A stretch of DNA of 64,000 bases from Betaproteobacteria bacterium (GCA_016183615.1 JACPEG010000021.1:95271-159270), one strand, 5' to 3'. Positions 48,419-58,655 are shown, counted from the first letter of the stretch. A program made the numbers and translations. The notes: generated from the sequence alone by a model not told the origin.

Positions 48419-49402
48419 TCAGGTGGTAGCGAGGCCGTGGGCCTCGACCGCGACGATGGCCTTGGCCTGGTTCATATCGTCGGTATAGCCCGCCCCGTAC
48501 AGGCAGCACGCCAACTGATTGACGATGGGCATCGGCAGCGATGCTTCCCCGACAAGCGCATGGGCGATCCAGCCCGCCGTCGTGCGGGGATCGGCTCCGG
48601 CCATCAGATTGGATGAGCGCCGCGCCTGGCCGCATTCGGCTTCGAACAGGATCTGGGCGGTCCCGTCGCGGAAATATTCCAGCCGCGGCCGGCACGAGGG
48701 GTCCGCATAGGGTTCTCCCTCCACGCCGGCCAGCAGCAGCCCGTGCCCCTCCACCGCAACCAGCAGGTCCCGCGCCTTTTGCGGGCCGCGCTCGGTTTCG
48801 GACGCGATGACCCGGAATCCCCCGTGCTCGAAGGGATCCAGAAAACGCGCCAGGAAATGGCCCGCGCTGGGCGTCCCGAGCCGGGAGCGCAGGGCCATCA
48901 GTCCGGCGAGACCAGGGCTCAGCACGGCGGTCGGGACGAACGCGATGCGCTCCTTCTCGAGCTGGCGCTCGGCCTCGCCGAGGGTGGTGCAGGGCATGAC
49001 GCCCAGTTCCCGGAAAACCCGGGCGCCGGTCACCCGGCCTTCGCCCTGGAGCGGACCATGGATCAGCACCGGCACCCCGAACCGCTGAAGCAGAAACGCC
49101 AGCAGCGGCAGCAGATTGGGTTTATGCCGGGTTCCGCCGTAACTGCCCAGCACCACCGGCCTTACCGAGGCCGTAGGCTGGCGCAGGCGGCAGGTGCGCT
49201 CGGTGAGCGCCTGGTAAAACCCGACCAGCTCGGCCAGCGACTCGCCTTTGCAATGCAGGGCTGCAAGCAGCGCCCCCAGCTCCAGCTCGGGAACCCCGCC
49301 GTCCAGCACCGCGGCATACAGCGACCGCGCCGCCGCCTCCGTCAAACCCGGCCCATCCTGCCCGTCGCCCTGGATCTCCCGCAAGCACTGGGTGAAATTC
49401 AA
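48419..49402 (-). CDS. ybiB: YbiB family protein (anthranilate phosphoribosyltransferase-like)
   Basis: The 327-residue product has the fold of the TrpD/nucleoside phosphorylase class III family. Its features are the N-terminal helical region (LELGALLAALHCKGES), SYGGTRHKPNLLPLLAF and FGVPVLIHGP. E. coli YbiB (320 residues) lacks transferase activity and binds nucleic acid, and is under LexA control there. I chose the TTG at 49402 because GGCGAGGAG stands at ideal spacing before it and the start lines up with YbiB; an ATG 39 bases upstream has no such site. It is a single gene. Confidence 0.85.
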   Translation of the reverse strand: MNFTQCLREIQGDGQDGPGLTEAAARSLYAAVLDGGVPELELGALLAALHCKGESLAELVGFYQALTERTCRLRQPTASVRPVVLGSYGGTRHKPNLLPLLAFLLQRFGVPVLIHGPLQGEGRVTGARVFRELGVMPCTTLGEAERQLEKERIAFVPTAVLSPGLAGLMALRSRLGTPSAGHFLARFLDPFEHGGFRVIASETERGPQKARDLLVAVEGHGLLLAGVEGEPYADPSCRPRLEYFRDGTAQILFEAECGQARRSSNLMAGADPRTTAGWIAHALVGEASLPMPIVNQLACCLYGAGYTDDMNQAKAIVAVEAHGLATT

Positions 49403-49595
49403 CGATGTCTCCTCGCCCTCGCCGGCACCATTTGCCGGCATCCTGGGTCGAATTTTTAGCAATAGCCATGCCACGCATGAATTTCCAGAAGATTCGACCC
49501 ATCGGCGATTCCGATGCGCCCCACCACGCCTTGTCCTGGTGCGAAACAACGGGGCGGTGCATTATGTTGGTGCGGAATGTTGGGAGCTTTCATCG

Positions 49596-50078
49596 ATGAT
49601 GCGGCGCGCGCCCCGGTTTCTGTGCGACGAGATGCTGGGCCACCTGTGCCGCTACCTGCGGGCGGCCGGCTACGACACCGAGCTCGCCGAGAACGGCAGT
49701 CCGGACGCCGAGTTGCTGCGCCAGGCGTCGGCCGAGGGAAGGCTGTTCCTGACCCTGGACCGGCGCATCGTGGAGCACAAGGCGGCCGACGGCGTGGCGG
49801 TCGTGCTGCCGCCGGGGACCCTGGACGAGTACGTGCGGGCGCTGGGCCACGTCGTCCCGCTCGACTGGGTAAGCCGCGCCTTCACCCGTTGCCTGGTGGA
49901 CAACGCGCCGCTGGAGGCCGCGAGCCCCGAAAAGCGGCGCGAAGCGCCGCAGGCGCTCAACCGCGACGGCGAGCCCATGAGCCTGTGCCCGGCCTGCGGC
50001 CGCGTCTATTGGCGGGGGTCCCACTACCGCCGCATGTGGCAACGGCTGACCCGGTGGCAGCATCAGAAAAAAACCTGA
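49596..50078 (+). CDS. Mut7-C RNase-domain protein
   Basis: The 160-residue protein begins with a PIN-like Mut7-C domain: FLCDEMLGHLCRYLRAAGYD with catalytic-type acidic residues, then LFLTLDRRIV. It ends in a zinc-ribbon-like part, LCPACGRVYWRGSHYRRM. The first zinc pair appears as CLVD (near 105) where I would expect CXXC, so one ligand may be aspartate. Such proteins are predicted RNases or RNA binders. The ATG at 49596 is the first of two in a row. A VOC gene follows by 13 bases. Confidence 0.8.
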   Translation: MMRRAPRFLCDEMLGHLCRYLRAAGYDTELAENGSPDAELLRQASAEGRLFLTLDRRIVEHKAADGVAVVLPPGTLDEYVRALGHVVPLDWVSRAFTRCLVDNAPLEAASPEKRREAPQALNRDGEPMSLCPACGRVYWRGSHYRRMWQRLTRWQHQKKT

Positions 50079-50091
50079 CGAGGCGAATCCG

Positions 50092-50529
50092 ATGCAGGTC
50101 GAAGCTCTGGGACACGTGGTCCTGAAAGTGCGCAGCCTGGAGCGGTCGGTCCCGTTCTACCGGGACGTGCTGGGCCTGAAGGAAGTGGCCCGCTATCGCG
50201 GTGCCATGGTGTTCTTCTCGCTGGGCGCGAACCATCACGACCTGGCGCTGCTGGAAATCGGCCCGGCGCCCGCCCCCGGGCCCCACAGTGTGGGGATGTA
50301 CCACTTCGCGCTCAAGGTGGGAAACAGCCTGGAGCAGCTGCGGCGCTGGCGCGATCACCTGCAGGCGAGCGGCGTGCCGCTGCTCGGCATGTCGGACCAC
50401 AGGGTATCCCAGTCGCTCTACATCCGCGACCCGGACGGAATCGAGATCGAGCTCTACGTGGACGCGGACCCGGAAATCTGGAAGCGCGATCCGGCGGCGG
50501 TGGCCACCATCGAGCCGCTCCATCTGTAG
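50092..50529 (+). CDS. VOC family metalloenzyme-like protein
   Basis: The 145-residue product has the paired beta-alpha-beta-beta-beta modules of the glyoxalase/dioxygenase (vicinal oxygen chelate) superfamily. Metal-ligand candidates are H8 in EALGHVVLKV, H71 in YHFALKV, and E119 in GIEIELY. The closest types are catechol-2,3-dioxygenase-like proteins, but substrate cannot be told. The stop codon TAG lies in the end of a REP-like repeat. It follows the Mut7-C gene by 13 bases. Confidence 0.8.
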   Translation: MQVEALGHVVLKVRSLERSVPFYRDVLGLKEVARYRGAMVFFSLGANHHDLALLEIGPAPAPGPHSVGMYHFALKVGNSLEQLRRWRDHLQASGVPLLGMSDHRVSQSLYIRDPDGIEIELYVDADPEIWKRDPAAVATIEPLHL

Positions 50530-50606
50530 GTTGGTTGGGCATTCATGCCCAACAAGAGCCTCGGCCGAACCAACGTTGTTGGGCTTCGCGAGCGAAGCCC
50601 AACCTA
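50526..50606. repeat. REP-like inverted pair supplying two stop codons
   Basis: Two related hairpins, GTTGGGC-ATTCAT-GCCCAAC near 50533-50552 and GTTGGGCTTCGC with its complement near 50577-50602, are bounded by GTAGGTTGG (50526-50534) and CCAACCTAC (50598-50606). The element fills the space between the convergent VOC and response-regulator genes. The TAG in each outer end is the stop codon of the neighbouring gene. Confidence 0.75.
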
Positions 50607-51224
50607 CCCCTGCTTACCCTCCGCCGCCACCACCAGCTGCACCAGCTCCGCCAGGGAGCCGGCGCCCGCCTTCTCCATGATGCGGCCCCGGTGCACCTCC
50701 ACGGTCTTGATGCTGATGCCCAGCTCGTCGGCGATCTGCTTGTTGAGCTTGCCCGCCACCACCAGCCCCAGCACCTCCTTCTCGCGGGGAGTGAGCGAGC
50801 ACAGGCGCGAGCTTGCCGACTCCTGCTGGCGCCGCTCCTGGCGGGCCTCGCCATCGTGTTGCAGGCTGCTCTCCACCAGGTCCGCCAGCTCCTGGTCGTT
50901 GAAGGGCTTCTCGATGAAGTCGGCGGCCCCCTTCTTCAGGGCGCTCACCGCCATCGGCACGTCCCCGTGGCCGGTGATGAAAATCACCGGCAGGCGGTAA
51001 TTGCGCGAGCGCAGCCGCTCATAGAGCTCGAGCCCGCTCATCCCCGGCATGCGCACGTCGAGCAGCAGGCAGCCGGGCCGGTCGGAAGTGTAGGCGGCGA
51101 GAAATTCCTCCGCCGTGCCGTAACACTCCACCGCGAAGCCCCGGGATTCCAGCAGCCACTGCATGGAATCGCGCATCGCCTCGTCGTCATCCACCACATA
51201 GACCTTGGCTTCGGGGTCGATCAT
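50604..51224 (-). CDS. FixJ/NarL-type response regulator
   Basis: The 206-residue regulator has a receiver domain (about 5-120) with acidic pocket DDD (12-14), phospho-acceptor D56 in LLLDVRMPG, switch threonine in FITGHGD and lysine in FIEKPF. A LuxR-type helix-turn-helix (about 140-200) with LTPREKEVLGLVVAG and NKQIADELGISIKTVEVH follows. It matches FixJ/TodT/StyR-type regulators. The kinase gene lies just upstream, so the pair forms a two-component system. The stop codon lies in a REP-like element. Confidence 0.9.
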   Translation of the reverse strand: MIDPEAKVYVVDDDEAMRDSMQWLLESRGFAVECYGTAEEFLAAYTSDRPGCLLLDVRMPGMSGLELYERLRSRNYRLPVIFITGHGDVPMAVSALKKGAADFIEKPFNDQELADLVESSLQHDGEARQERRQQESASSRLCSLTPREKEVLGLVVAGKLNKQIADELGISIKTVEVHRGRIMEKAGAGSLAELVQLVVAAEGKQG

Positions 51225-51333
51225 GCCGCCGCCTCCGGGACGCACCGCGAACACCGACCCCATGGGCGTCGGCGGCCGGCGGCAATCGCGGCCGGTCGCA
51301 TCCCCATAAAACGATGGGGCCCCTGCTTCCTGC

Positions 51334-54012
51334 TCATGCCGCCGCCTCCGTGGGCAAGGTGAAGCGGAACACGGTGCCGCCTGCGGGATTGTCCTCGACC
51401 CACAGCCGGCCCTTGTGGAATTCCACGATGGAGCGGCAGATGTTGAGCCCCATGCCCATGCCTTCGGCCTTGGTGGTGAAAAACGCGCTGAACAGCTTGT
51501 CGCGCTGCTCGGACGGGATGCCGTGGCCGGCGTCGCTCACCGCGATTTCCACGGCGCCGTCATCGCCGCGGGTGGTGCGCACGGTGAGCGCGCGGCGCTC
51601 CTCCGGCGTATCGTCCATGGCCTCGATGCCGTTGCGCACCAGGTTGAGGATCACCTGTTCGATCATGATGCGGTCGGCGCACACCTCGGGAAGCCCGGGC
51701 GCGAGCTCCTGGACCACGCGGATGCCCTTCTTCTGGGCCTCGATCTCGGCGAAGCCCACCGCCTCCTCCACGATGTCATTGATGGCGCAGGGAGTGCGAT
51801 TGGGCTCGCTCTTCCGGACGAACTCGCGGATGCGGCGGATGATCTTGCCCGCGCGCTGGGCCTGGAAGCTCGCCTTCTGCATGGCGTTCAAGAGCTCGTC
51901 GCGGCTGGCAGTGCCCGCCAGCAGCCGGTTCACGCACCCCATGCTGTAGTTGGCAATGGCGGAGAGCGGCTGGTTGAGCTCGTGGGCCAGCGTGGAAGCC
52001 ATCTCGCCCATGGTGGTGAGCCGGCTGGTGAGCTGCAGCTTCTCCAGCTGCCGGCGGCTGATCTCCTCGGCCTGCATCCGGGCCGTGATGTCGGTGGCGA
52101 TTTCCATCCGCACCGTGCGCCCATCCACCCACCTGATGGCCCGGGCGCGAACGTAGTACCAGTGGTCGTCGCAGGCGTTGAGCACCTCGCCGTCGAACAG
52201 CAGGGCGGAATCGTCTTCCACGGCTTCGGCCACGGGGTAGTCGGCGGCGCTCGCCATCGAGGACGCGGCGAGGGCGTACTTGCCGCGGCCGTCGGCGCCG
52301 AACATGCTCCTGAAATAGCCGTTGGCGTAGAGCAGCTCCCCGCTCGCCGGGTCGGTTACGCACACCGCGGCGTCCAGTCCGTCCATCACCGCCACGAAGC
52401 GCTCGTGGGAACGGCGCAGCTCCTCGCGCGCCCGCTTGCGCTCCGTGATGTCGTTGATGGAGGCCATCCATCCGGTCTGCTGCCCCCTGGCGTCGATCAG
52501 CGGCGCGACATAAATGATGGCATCAAAGCGCTCGCCGTTGCGGCGCCGGAACCGCAGCTCGTAGCCGGTGCGCGGGGCCTCGCCCGCCAGCGTCCCGCGA
52601 AAGGCGGCCTGGGCGCTCTCGGTCTCCTCCGGCGCCCAGTAGGGCATCGGCGGCGTGCAGCCCACCAGCTCCTGCTCGCTCCAGCCGGTCATGCGGCAGA
52701 AGGCCGGGTTGACGTAGGTGATGCGCCCTTCCATGTCCACGGCCCGCATGCCGGTAAGCATCGAGTCCTCCATGGACTTGCGGAACGCGTACTCGGTGCG
52801 CAGCGCCTCCTCGGCCCGCTTGCGGTCGGAAATATCGTGGGCCACGGCGTAGATCGCACCCTCCTCCACCGCCGGGTTGGCGGTCCACACCAGCCACTTG
52901 TAGGCGCCGTCGGCGCAGCGGCAGCGGCTCTCGAAGCTGATGGACGGAAAACCCGCTGCCAGCTTGTGCATCTCCGTGGTGCCCGCGTCCCGGTCGTCAG
53001 GATGAATTATTTCCATTACCGGTTTCGCCAGCAGTTCCTGCTCGGGATGGCCGAGAATGCGCTGGAACGCGGGATTGACCCGGCGGAACCGGCCGTCCAG
53101 GCCGACGATGCAGAGCATGTCGAGGGACAGGTTGAACAGCCGGTCACGCTCCTTTTCCACCTGCACCCGGCGCAACATGTGATTGCGCAGCGACCACAGG
53201 CTCCAGACGATGAGCAGCGACAGCCCGATAATCAGCGCCACCAGCATGTTCTGGGCCAGCTTGGAGCTGGTGCGGAACGGGCTCGCCTTGAGCATCAGCC
53301 CCTGACCCGGGAAATCCAGGCTGATGGTGTAGGAAACGTCCTCGTCGCCCCCGGCGCCCGCGGACGTCATGGCGATGGGCCGCCCCGAAGCGTTGAGAAT
53401 GCTCATCCGGTACTTCTCGGCAAACCAGGAGGGTACCAGGTGCCGCAGCATTCCTTCCGGCGAGTACACGCCCACCACCGTTCCCGAGAACACGCGCCCG
53501 TAGGCGACCGGCAGGTGGACTTCCAGGTTGACCTCGCCGCTGGCCGCGGTGAAGGGCGTCGAATACGCGGGCCGCAAATGCTCCATCGCCCGCCGGAACG
53601 CCGACAGGGATTCCGCGGCCGTGACCCGCTCGCCGACGATCCGCCCCGTGGTCTCGAAGGGCGCCGCCCACAGGTTCACCAGGTCCGGCCCGACCCACAC
53701 CACGTTGGTGAGCTCCGGATTGTTGGCGAGATGCTGGGTGGCGCGGATCTGGAACGCCTCGTTGTCCACCACGCCGCTGGTGATCTCGCGCGCCAGCTGT
53801 TCCAGGAAATCCTGGTTCGCCTTGAGATGCAGGTTGATGGTCTGCTCGGCCCACTGGGTGTCCCGCATCAGGGCATTGCGCTCCTGCTCCAGCTCGTGCC
53901 GGTGCAACACCCACAGGACCGCCAGCATGGCCAGGATGAACAGGGCGAGCGAGATGTTGGGCATGGCCCAGTGCCATCGCCCGGAGCGGCCGTGCTGCAC
54001 CAAAAAAGACAT
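51334..54012 (-). CDS. Membrane-bound multi-PAS sensor histidine kinase
   Basis: The 892-residue kinase has a membrane segment (18-36), a periplasmic sensor region (about 37-253), and a second membrane segment (254-275). Three PAS domains follow at about 290-400, 410-525 and 535-645. The HisKA domain has H677 in LAHELNQPLSAIANY; the HATPase domain has N-box ILNLVRNGIEAM, G1 DAGHGIP and a GMGMGL lid. It belongs to the FixL/TodS-like type that pairs with FixJ-like regulators. No haem or flavin site can be named. The signal is unknown. I chose the ATG at 54012. Confidence 0.9.
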   Translation of the reverse strand: MSFLVQHGRSGRWHWAMPNISLALFILAMLAVLWVLHRHELEQERNALMRDTQWAEQTINLHLKANQDFLEQLAREITSGVVDNEAFQIRATQHLANNPELTNVVWVGPDLVNLWAAPFETTGRIVGERVTAAESLSAFRRAMEHLRPAYSTPFTAASGEVNLEVHLPVAYGRVFSGTVVGVYSPEGMLRHLVPSWFAEKYRMSILNASGRPIAMTSAGAGGDEDVSYTISLDFPGQGLMLKASPFRTSSKLAQNMLVALIIGLSLLIVWSLWSLRNHMLRRVQVEKERDRLFNLSLDMLCIVGLDGRFRRVNPAFQRILGHPEQELLAKPVMEIIHPDDRDAGTTEMHKLAAGFPSISFESRCRCADGAYKWLVWTANPAVEEGAIYAVAHDISDRKRAEEALRTEYAFRKSMEDSMLTGMRAVDMEGRITYVNPAFCRMTGWSEQELVGCTPPMPYWAPEETESAQAAFRGTLAGEAPRTGYELRFRRRNGERFDAIIYVAPLIDARGQQTGWMASINDITERKRAREELRRSHERFVAVMDGLDAAVCVTDPASGELLYANGYFRSMFGADGRGKYALAASSMASAADYPVAEAVEDDSALLFDGEVLNACDDHWYYVRARAIRWVDGRTVRMEIATDITARMQAEEISRRQLEKLQLTSRLTTMGEMASTLAHELNQPLSAIANYSMGCVNRLLAGTASRDELLNAMQKASFQAQRAGKIIRRIREFVRKSEPNRTPCAINDIVEEAVGFAEIEAQKKGIRVVQELAPGLPEVCADRIMIEQVILNLVRNGIEAMDDTPEERRALTVRTTRGDDGAVEIAVSDAGHGIPSEQRDKLFSAFFTTKAEGMGMGLNICRSIVEFHKGRLWVEDNPAGGTVFRFTLPTEAAA

Positions 54013-54213
54013 GACTCTTTCCGTAGGACGGCGGGTCCCTGCGGACCCTGCCGCCGTTTGCGTATCAGGGTTGCTCAAGGGGCCGAAAAGCATAGGGGGA
54101 CAAGGCAAAACCGGCAACACGCCACGGGATTACCTTATGCCCAAACGCGTCCGGGGGGATATTGCCGTTTTCCCTAACCCCGAACGCGAGAGCATTAATC
54201 CGAAAAACCTCAG

Positions 54214-54349
54214 TTCAACCACGGGGACACGGGGAGCACGGGGAAAATCAATGTGTGGCTGATGCGTCTTGACCCACCCAACGGGTGGTGCCCGGGGTTT
54301 CCCCATCGGGTTGTTCTTCCTTGTTTTTCCCCGCGCTCCCCGTGGTTGA
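54214..54349. repeat. Inverted pair of 8-9-base GGGG-type units
   Basis: The left arm (54214-54248) is TCAACCACGGGG, then repeats of ACACGGGG and AGCACGGGG. The right arm (54324-54349) is the complement of a slightly shorter version. The two arms can pair over about 25 bases around a 75-base loop. They fill most of the 351-base gap between the kinase start and the prpR stop. No gene is seen there. Confidence 0.65.
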
Positions 54350-54363
54350 CTACGTTTTCCAGG

Positions 54364-56340
54364 TTAATTGCGCGTATTCAGCCGCCGCCACAGGGTGGTG
54401 CGGCTGATCCCCAGGCGGCGCGAGGCCTCCCCGAGGTTTCCTCCGCATTCCTCCACGGTCCTGCGGATGTGGGCGAGTTCCGCGCTGCGGCCCATGGAGC
54501 GAAGCCCGTTTCCCGCGGGGGCAACCCCGCCCCCGGTCTCTTCGCCGATCAACTCGGGCATGATGTTTCGCAGCTGTTCCAGCTCCAGGATCTCGTCCTC
54601 GCCGATGGTGCTGCAGTAGATGGCTACCCGCTCGATGACGTTCTCCAGCTCCCGCACGTTGCCCGGCCAGGGGTGGCTTTCGAACAGCGGCATCAGCGAC
54701 GCCAGCAGCGGCTCGGGCGCGAGCGTCGCCCGGTGGCGCCTGAGCGCCTCGGCCAGCAGCCGGCCCGCGATCTCCTCCAGGTCGTCGCCGCGCTCCCGCA
54801 GGGGCGGAATGTGCAGGTGCAGAATGTTCAGGCGATAGTAGAGGTCCTCGCGGAAGCGGCCCTCGCTGACCCACTCCCGCAGATTGCGGTGGGTGGCCGC
54901 GATCACCCGCACCTCCACCGGCGTGGGTTCGTTGCTGCCCAGGCGCAGCACCTCCTTCTCCTGCAGCACCCTGAGCAGCCGCGTCTGCAGCGGCACCGGC
55001 ATCTCCGCGATCTCGTCCAGGAACAGGGTGCCCTGGTGGGCGGTCTCGACCAGTCCCGTCTTGCCACCGCGGCGCGATCCGGTGAATGCGCCCTCCTCGT
55101 AGCCGAACAGCTCGCTCTCCAGCAGAGACTCGGGAAACGCCCCGCAGTTGATGGCGACAAAGGGCTCGGCGCGGCGCCGGCTAGCGTTGTGGATGCCCTG
55201 GGCCAGCAACTCCTTGCCGGTGCCGCTCTCCCCGGTGATCAGGATGGTGGCGTCGGTGGCGGCGTATTTCTCGGCCAGCGAGCGGGTGTGGAGGATCGCC
55301 GGCGACTTGCCGCTGATCTGGGACAGTCGGTAGCGGGCCACGAAGCTGCGGCCGCGGCCCTGGCTGCGGATGTTGCGGTCGGCGCGCTGGATGACCCGGG
55401 CATCCTGGCAGGTGAGCACGGCGCCGGTCTGCAACCCGTGCTCGCGGATCGCGATGCGGTTGGTGACCAGGGTCTTGCTGCCCACCCGCTGGATCTGCTG
55501 CAGCTCGGGATCGCCGGTGCGCAGCACCGATTCCAGATCGAGCTCCGGGGCGATCTCGGAGAGGCGCCGGCCCAGCGACCATTCCGCCGACACGCTCAGC
55601 AGCTTTTCCATGGCCGGGTTCATGGCCTGCACCCGGCTGTCCAGGTCCACCGCCACCACCGCGTCGTCCAGATGCTGGAGAATGCCGTTCAGCCACTCGC
55701 GGCGGGTTTCTTCCATGACGGCGAGCCGGGCGATCTCCAGGGCGTCGTCCAGCGCCTGACGCATCGAGTTTTCCGAGTACAGGAAAACCCCCGCGAGCCC
55801 CGCCTCCTCGGCGAGCCGCTTGATCATGCTTGAGCCCACGATCACCTTGAACCCGGCCCGCGCCAGCTCCGCAACCCGCTGCTGGGCATCCTCGGGCGTG
55901 GTGTAGAAACACTGCTCGATGTCGAGCTTGAGGAGCTGCTTCACTTCTTCCAGCTCGGAGCTGATGGCCTCGTAGCTGAAGATGGCGATGCGGTCGGACA
56001 CCTCCCGCGCCTTGGCCAGCGCGTGCAGGATATCGAAGCCGGTGACCCGGATCAGCACCACCGGCACCCGCAAGTGCTGCCGCAGGAACGCCCCGTTGGC
56101 CCCGCCGGCGACGAAGGCGTGCACCTGGCCCCGCTGCACCAGCTCCTTGGCCGCTTCCAGGGCGTCCTCGAAAATCTTGTTGACCGCCCGGATTTCGGCC
56201 CGCGCCCCGTAGTCGGGCATGAGGGCCGGAAGCATCCCGATCATGCCGAAGCCCATGACGCAGATCTTGGCCTTCTGGGCCGCGGGCGGCGGTACCGCGC
56301 CCAGCGCCTTGGCGGTGGCCGGAATGTGCCTTTCCTTCAC
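54364..56340 (-). CDS. prpR: Sigma-54-dependent propionate catabolism regulator PrpR
   Basis: The 658-residue activator has a PrpR_N domain (about 25-180, with [19 protein letters not shown]), which in other bacteria senses 2-methylcitrate. A PAS-like region (about 215-310) follows, then the AAA+ domain with Walker A GESGTGKE (370-377). The sigma-54 contact loop is GAFTGS, as in E. coli PrpR. A Fis-type helix-turn-helix ([15 protein letters not shown]) ends the protein. I chose the GTG at 56340 because GGGGAGGGGGAG stands before it. It is divergent from prpBC and faces their sigma-54 promoter. Confidence 0.93.
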   Translation of the reverse strand: MKERHIPATAKALGAVPPPAAQKAKICVMGFGMIGMLPALMPDYGARAEIRAVNKIFEDALEAAKELVQRGQVHAFVAGGANGAFLRQHLRVPVVLIRVTGFDILHALAKAREVSDRIAIFSYEAISSELEEVKQLLKLDIEQCFYTTPEDAQQRVAELARAGFKVIVGSSMIKRLAEEAGLAGVFLYSENSMRQALDDALEIARLAVMEETRREWLNGILQHLDDAVVAVDLDSRVQAMNPAMEKLLSVSAEWSLGRRLSEIAPELDLESVLRTGDPELQQIQRVGSKTLVTNRIAIREHGLQTGAVLTCQDARVIQRADRNIRSQGRGRSFVARYRLSQISGKSPAILHTRSLAEKYAATDATILITGESGTGKELLAQGIHNASRRRAEPFVAINCGAFPESLLESELFGYEEGAFTGSRRGGKTGLVETAHQGTLFLDEIAEMPVPLQTRLLRVLQEKEVLRLGSNEPTPVEVRVIAATHRNLREWVSEGRFREDLYYRLNILHLHIPPLRERGDDLEEIAGRLLAEALRRHRATLAPEPLLASLMPLFESHPWPGNVRELENVIERVAIYCSTIGEDEILELEQLRNIMPELIGEETGGGVAPAGNGLRSMGRSAELAHIRRTVEECGGNLGEASRRLGISRTTLWRRLNTRN

Positions 56341-56392
56341 CGGACGCTCCCCCTCCCCGAGACAGTTGACGTAACGGAAGCTTACACCGGAT

Positions 56393-56432
56393 CGTTTCAA
56401 CACCGGAAGGGATTGTTTCATCATTGGAACAA
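56393..56432. promoter_or_regulatory. Putative PrpR binding sites
   Basis: TTGTTTCA (56413-56420), TCAT, TGGAACAA (56425-56432) is a palindrome with one mismatch. A second weaker copy, GTTTCA-ACACC-GGAA, lies at 56394-56408. Both stand 145-185 bases upstream of the predicted prpB start, the usual range for enhancer sites, and close enough to prpR for autoregulation. Confidence 0.5.
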
Positions 56433-56550
56433 CATTGGCTTTCCGGTCCTTCTGGCGGCCAGCCAGGAAGCCCCGCCAGACCTGTGCTTTTTACAGATTA
56501 TCAAGCCATTATCTCTTTCAGACGGCCCTCGGGACCGGGCGCCGAAACCC

Positions 56551-56566
56551 TGGCACAGCCCTTGCA
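56551..56566 (+). promoter_or_regulatory. Sigma-54 promoter of prpB
   Basis: TGGCAC (56551-56556), then TTGCA (56562-56566), gives GG at -24 and GC at -12 with the exact 10-base spacing. The start would be near 56577, leaving a 28-base leader to the prpB ATG. Confidence 0.85.
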
Positions 56567-56604
56567 AAACAGGCTCCCACACACCACCCCGTGGAGAGGC
56601 GAAC

Positions 56605-57495
56605 ATGACTCCCAACAAGACCCCCGGCGCCCGCTTCCGCGCCGCGCTCGCCGCCGAGAAGCCGCTGCAAGTCGTGGGCGCCATTAACGCCTATTCCGCC
56701 CGGATGGCCGAGCACGTGGGCTACAAGGCCCTTTATCTGTCAGGCGGGGGAGTTGCTGCGGGCTCCCTGGGCCTGCCCGATCTCGGCATTTCCACCCTGG
56801 ACGACGTGCTCACCGACGTGCGCCGCATCACCGACGTCACTGACCTGCCGCTGCTGGTGGACGCCGACACCGGCTTCGGCAGCGCCTTCAACATCGCCCG
56901 CACCGTGAAGTCCATGATCAAGTTCGGCGCGGCGGCGGTCCACATCGAGGATCAGGTCCAGGCCAAGCGCTGCGGCCACCGGCCCGGCAAGGCGATCGTA
57001 TCCCGGGACGAGATGGTGGACCGCATCAAGGCCGCGGTGGACGCCAGGACCGACCCTAACTTCGTTATCATGGCCCGCACCGACGCGCTCGCGGTAGAGG
57101 GGCTCAACGCCGCCATCGACCGGGCCTGGGCCTGCGCGGAGGCCGGCGCCGACATGATCTTTCCCGAAGCCATGACCGATCTCGCCATGTACCGCAAGTT
57201 CGCCGACGCGGTGAAGGTGCCGGTGCTTGCCAACATCACCGAGTTCGGCTCGACGCCCCTCTATACCCGGGAGGAGCTGGGCCAGGCCGGGGTCGCCCTG
57301 GTGCTCTATCCCCTGTCGGCGTTCCGGGCCATGAGCCAGGCTGCGCTCAAGGTCTACGAGGCGATCCGCAGGGAAGGCACCCAGAAGAGCGTGGTGCCCC
57401 TGATGCAGACCCGCGCCGAACTGTATGATTTCCTCGGTTACCACGAATTCGAGGACAAGCTCGACCGGCTGTTCGAAAAGGAGGTCGTGAAATGA
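56605..57495 (+). CDS. prpB: 2-methylisocitrate lyase PrpB
   Basis: PrpB splits 2-methylisocitrate into pyruvate and succinate, the last step of the methylcitrate cycle. The 296-residue product has the active-site KRCGHRPGK with Cys123, at the same place as E. coli PrpB. It has the metal-binding [10 protein letters not shown] (near 83-92). It is a smaller relative of isocitrate lyase, encoded at 5.7 kb. A GGAGAGG ribosome binding site precedes the ATG. It overlaps prpC by four bases (ATGA). Confidence 0.97.
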   Translation: MTPNKTPGARFRAALAAEKPLQVVGAINAYSARMAEHVGYKALYLSGGGVAAGSLGLPDLGISTLDDVLTDVRRITDVTDLPLLVDADTGFGSAFNIARTVKSMIKFGAAAVHIEDQVQAKRCGHRPGKAIVSRDEMVDRIKAAVDARTDPNFVIMARTDALAVEGLNAAIDRAWACAEAGADMIFPEAMTDLAMYRKFADAVKVPVLANITEFGSTPLYTREELGQAGVALVLYPLSAFRAMSQAALKVYEAIRREGTQKSVVPLMQTRAELYDFLGYHEFEDKLDRLFEKEVVK

Positions 57496-58655
57496 GCGGT
57501 GCCGCCGCGCCCACCCCGGAAGCACCCAGGGCCAAGAAGTCGGTGGCCCTGTCGGGCGTGACCGCGGGCAACACCGCCGTCTGCACCGTCGGGCGCACCG
57601 GCAACGACCTGCACTACCGCGGCTACGACATCGCGGACCTCGCCCGGCAGGCGAGCTTCGAGGAAGTCGCCTATCTGCTGATCTACGACGAACTGCCCAC
57701 GGTCGCCCAGCTCGGCGAGTACCGCGAAAAGCTCCGCTCCCTGCGCGGGCTGCCAGCCCCGGTGAAGGCGGCCCTGGAGCAACTGCCCGCCCGCGCCCAT
57801 CCGATGGACGTGCTGCGCACCGGCTGCTCGGTGCTGGGCACCAAGGAACCGGAGAACGACGACCGCAACCTGGCGGGGGCCCGCGACATCGCCGACCGGC
57901 TGGTCGCCTGCTTCGCCTCCATGCTGCTCTACTGGCACCACTACGCCCGCAGCGGCCGCCGGGTGGAGGTGGAAACCGAAGACGATTCCGTCGCCGGGCA
58001 TTTTCTGCACCTGCTGCACGGCCAGGTGCCGTCGCGACTGTGGGAGCGCTCCCTCGACCAGTCGCTGATCCTCTACGCCGAGCACGAATTCAATGCCTCC
58101 ACCTTCACCGCGCGGGTGGTGGCCGGCACCGGCTCCGACATGTACTCCGCCATCACGGCGGCGATCGGGGCGCTGCGGGGACCCAAGCACGGGGGCGCCA
58201 ACGAGGTCGCGTTCGAGATCCAGAGCCGCTACGACGGCCCCGACCAGGCGGCGGCGGACATCAAGCAGCGCGCCGCCAACAAGGAAATCGTGATCGGTTT
58301 CGGCCATCCGGTGTACACCATCGCCGATCCGCGCAATTCCATCATCAAGGACATCGCCCGCCAGCTGTGCCGGGACCGGGGCAACATGGCGCGGTTCGCC
58401 GTCGCCGAACGCATCGAGCAGGTGATGGCGGCGGAGCGGAAGATGTTCGCCAACCTGGACTGGTACAGCGCGGTGGCCTACCACATGATGGGCGTGCCGA
58501 AGCCCATGTTCACCCCGCTGTTCGTGCTGGCCCGCACCACCGGCTGGTGCGCCCACGTGATCGAGCAGCGCCGGGACGCCAAGCTGATCCGGCCCTCGGC
58601 CAACTACATCGGGCCCGAGGACCGCGCCTTCGTTCCGATCGAGAAACGTGGCTGA
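57492..58655 (+). CDS. prpC: 2-methylcitrate synthase PrpC
   Basis: PrpC condenses propionyl-CoA with oxaloacetate. The 387-residue product has the citrate-synthase residues: histidine in [12 protein letters not shown], histidine in [13 protein letters not shown], and aspartate in [14 protein letters not shown]. The length and the PrpC-type GYDIADLA start place it with methylcitrate synthases. It overlaps prpB, so the two are coupled. A strong inverted repeat follows before prpD. Confidence 0.95.
   Translation: MSGAAAPTPEAPRAKKSVALSGVTAGNTAVCTVGRTGNDLHYRGYDIADLARQASFEEVAYLLIYDELPTVAQLGEYREKLRSLRGLPAPVKAALEQLPARAHPMDVLRTGCSVLGTKEPENDDRNLAGARDIADRLVACFASMLLYWHHYARSGRRVEVETEDDSVAGHFLHLLHGQVPSRLWERSLDQSLILYAEHEFNASTFTARVVAGTGSDMYSAITAAIGALRGPKHGGANEVAFEIQSRYDGPDQAAADIKQRAANKEIVIGFGHPVYTIADPRNSIIKDIARQLCRDRGNMARFAVAERIEQVMAAERKMFANLDWYSAVAYHMMGVPKPMFTPLFVLARTTGWCAHVIEQRRDAKLIRPSANYIGPEDRAFVPIEKRG

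Noticed and set aside
54214..54349. The large inverted repeat after prpR as an ordinary terminator
   Set aside because: The loop is about 75 bases and no T tract follows; its repeat-unit structure fits a dispersed element better.
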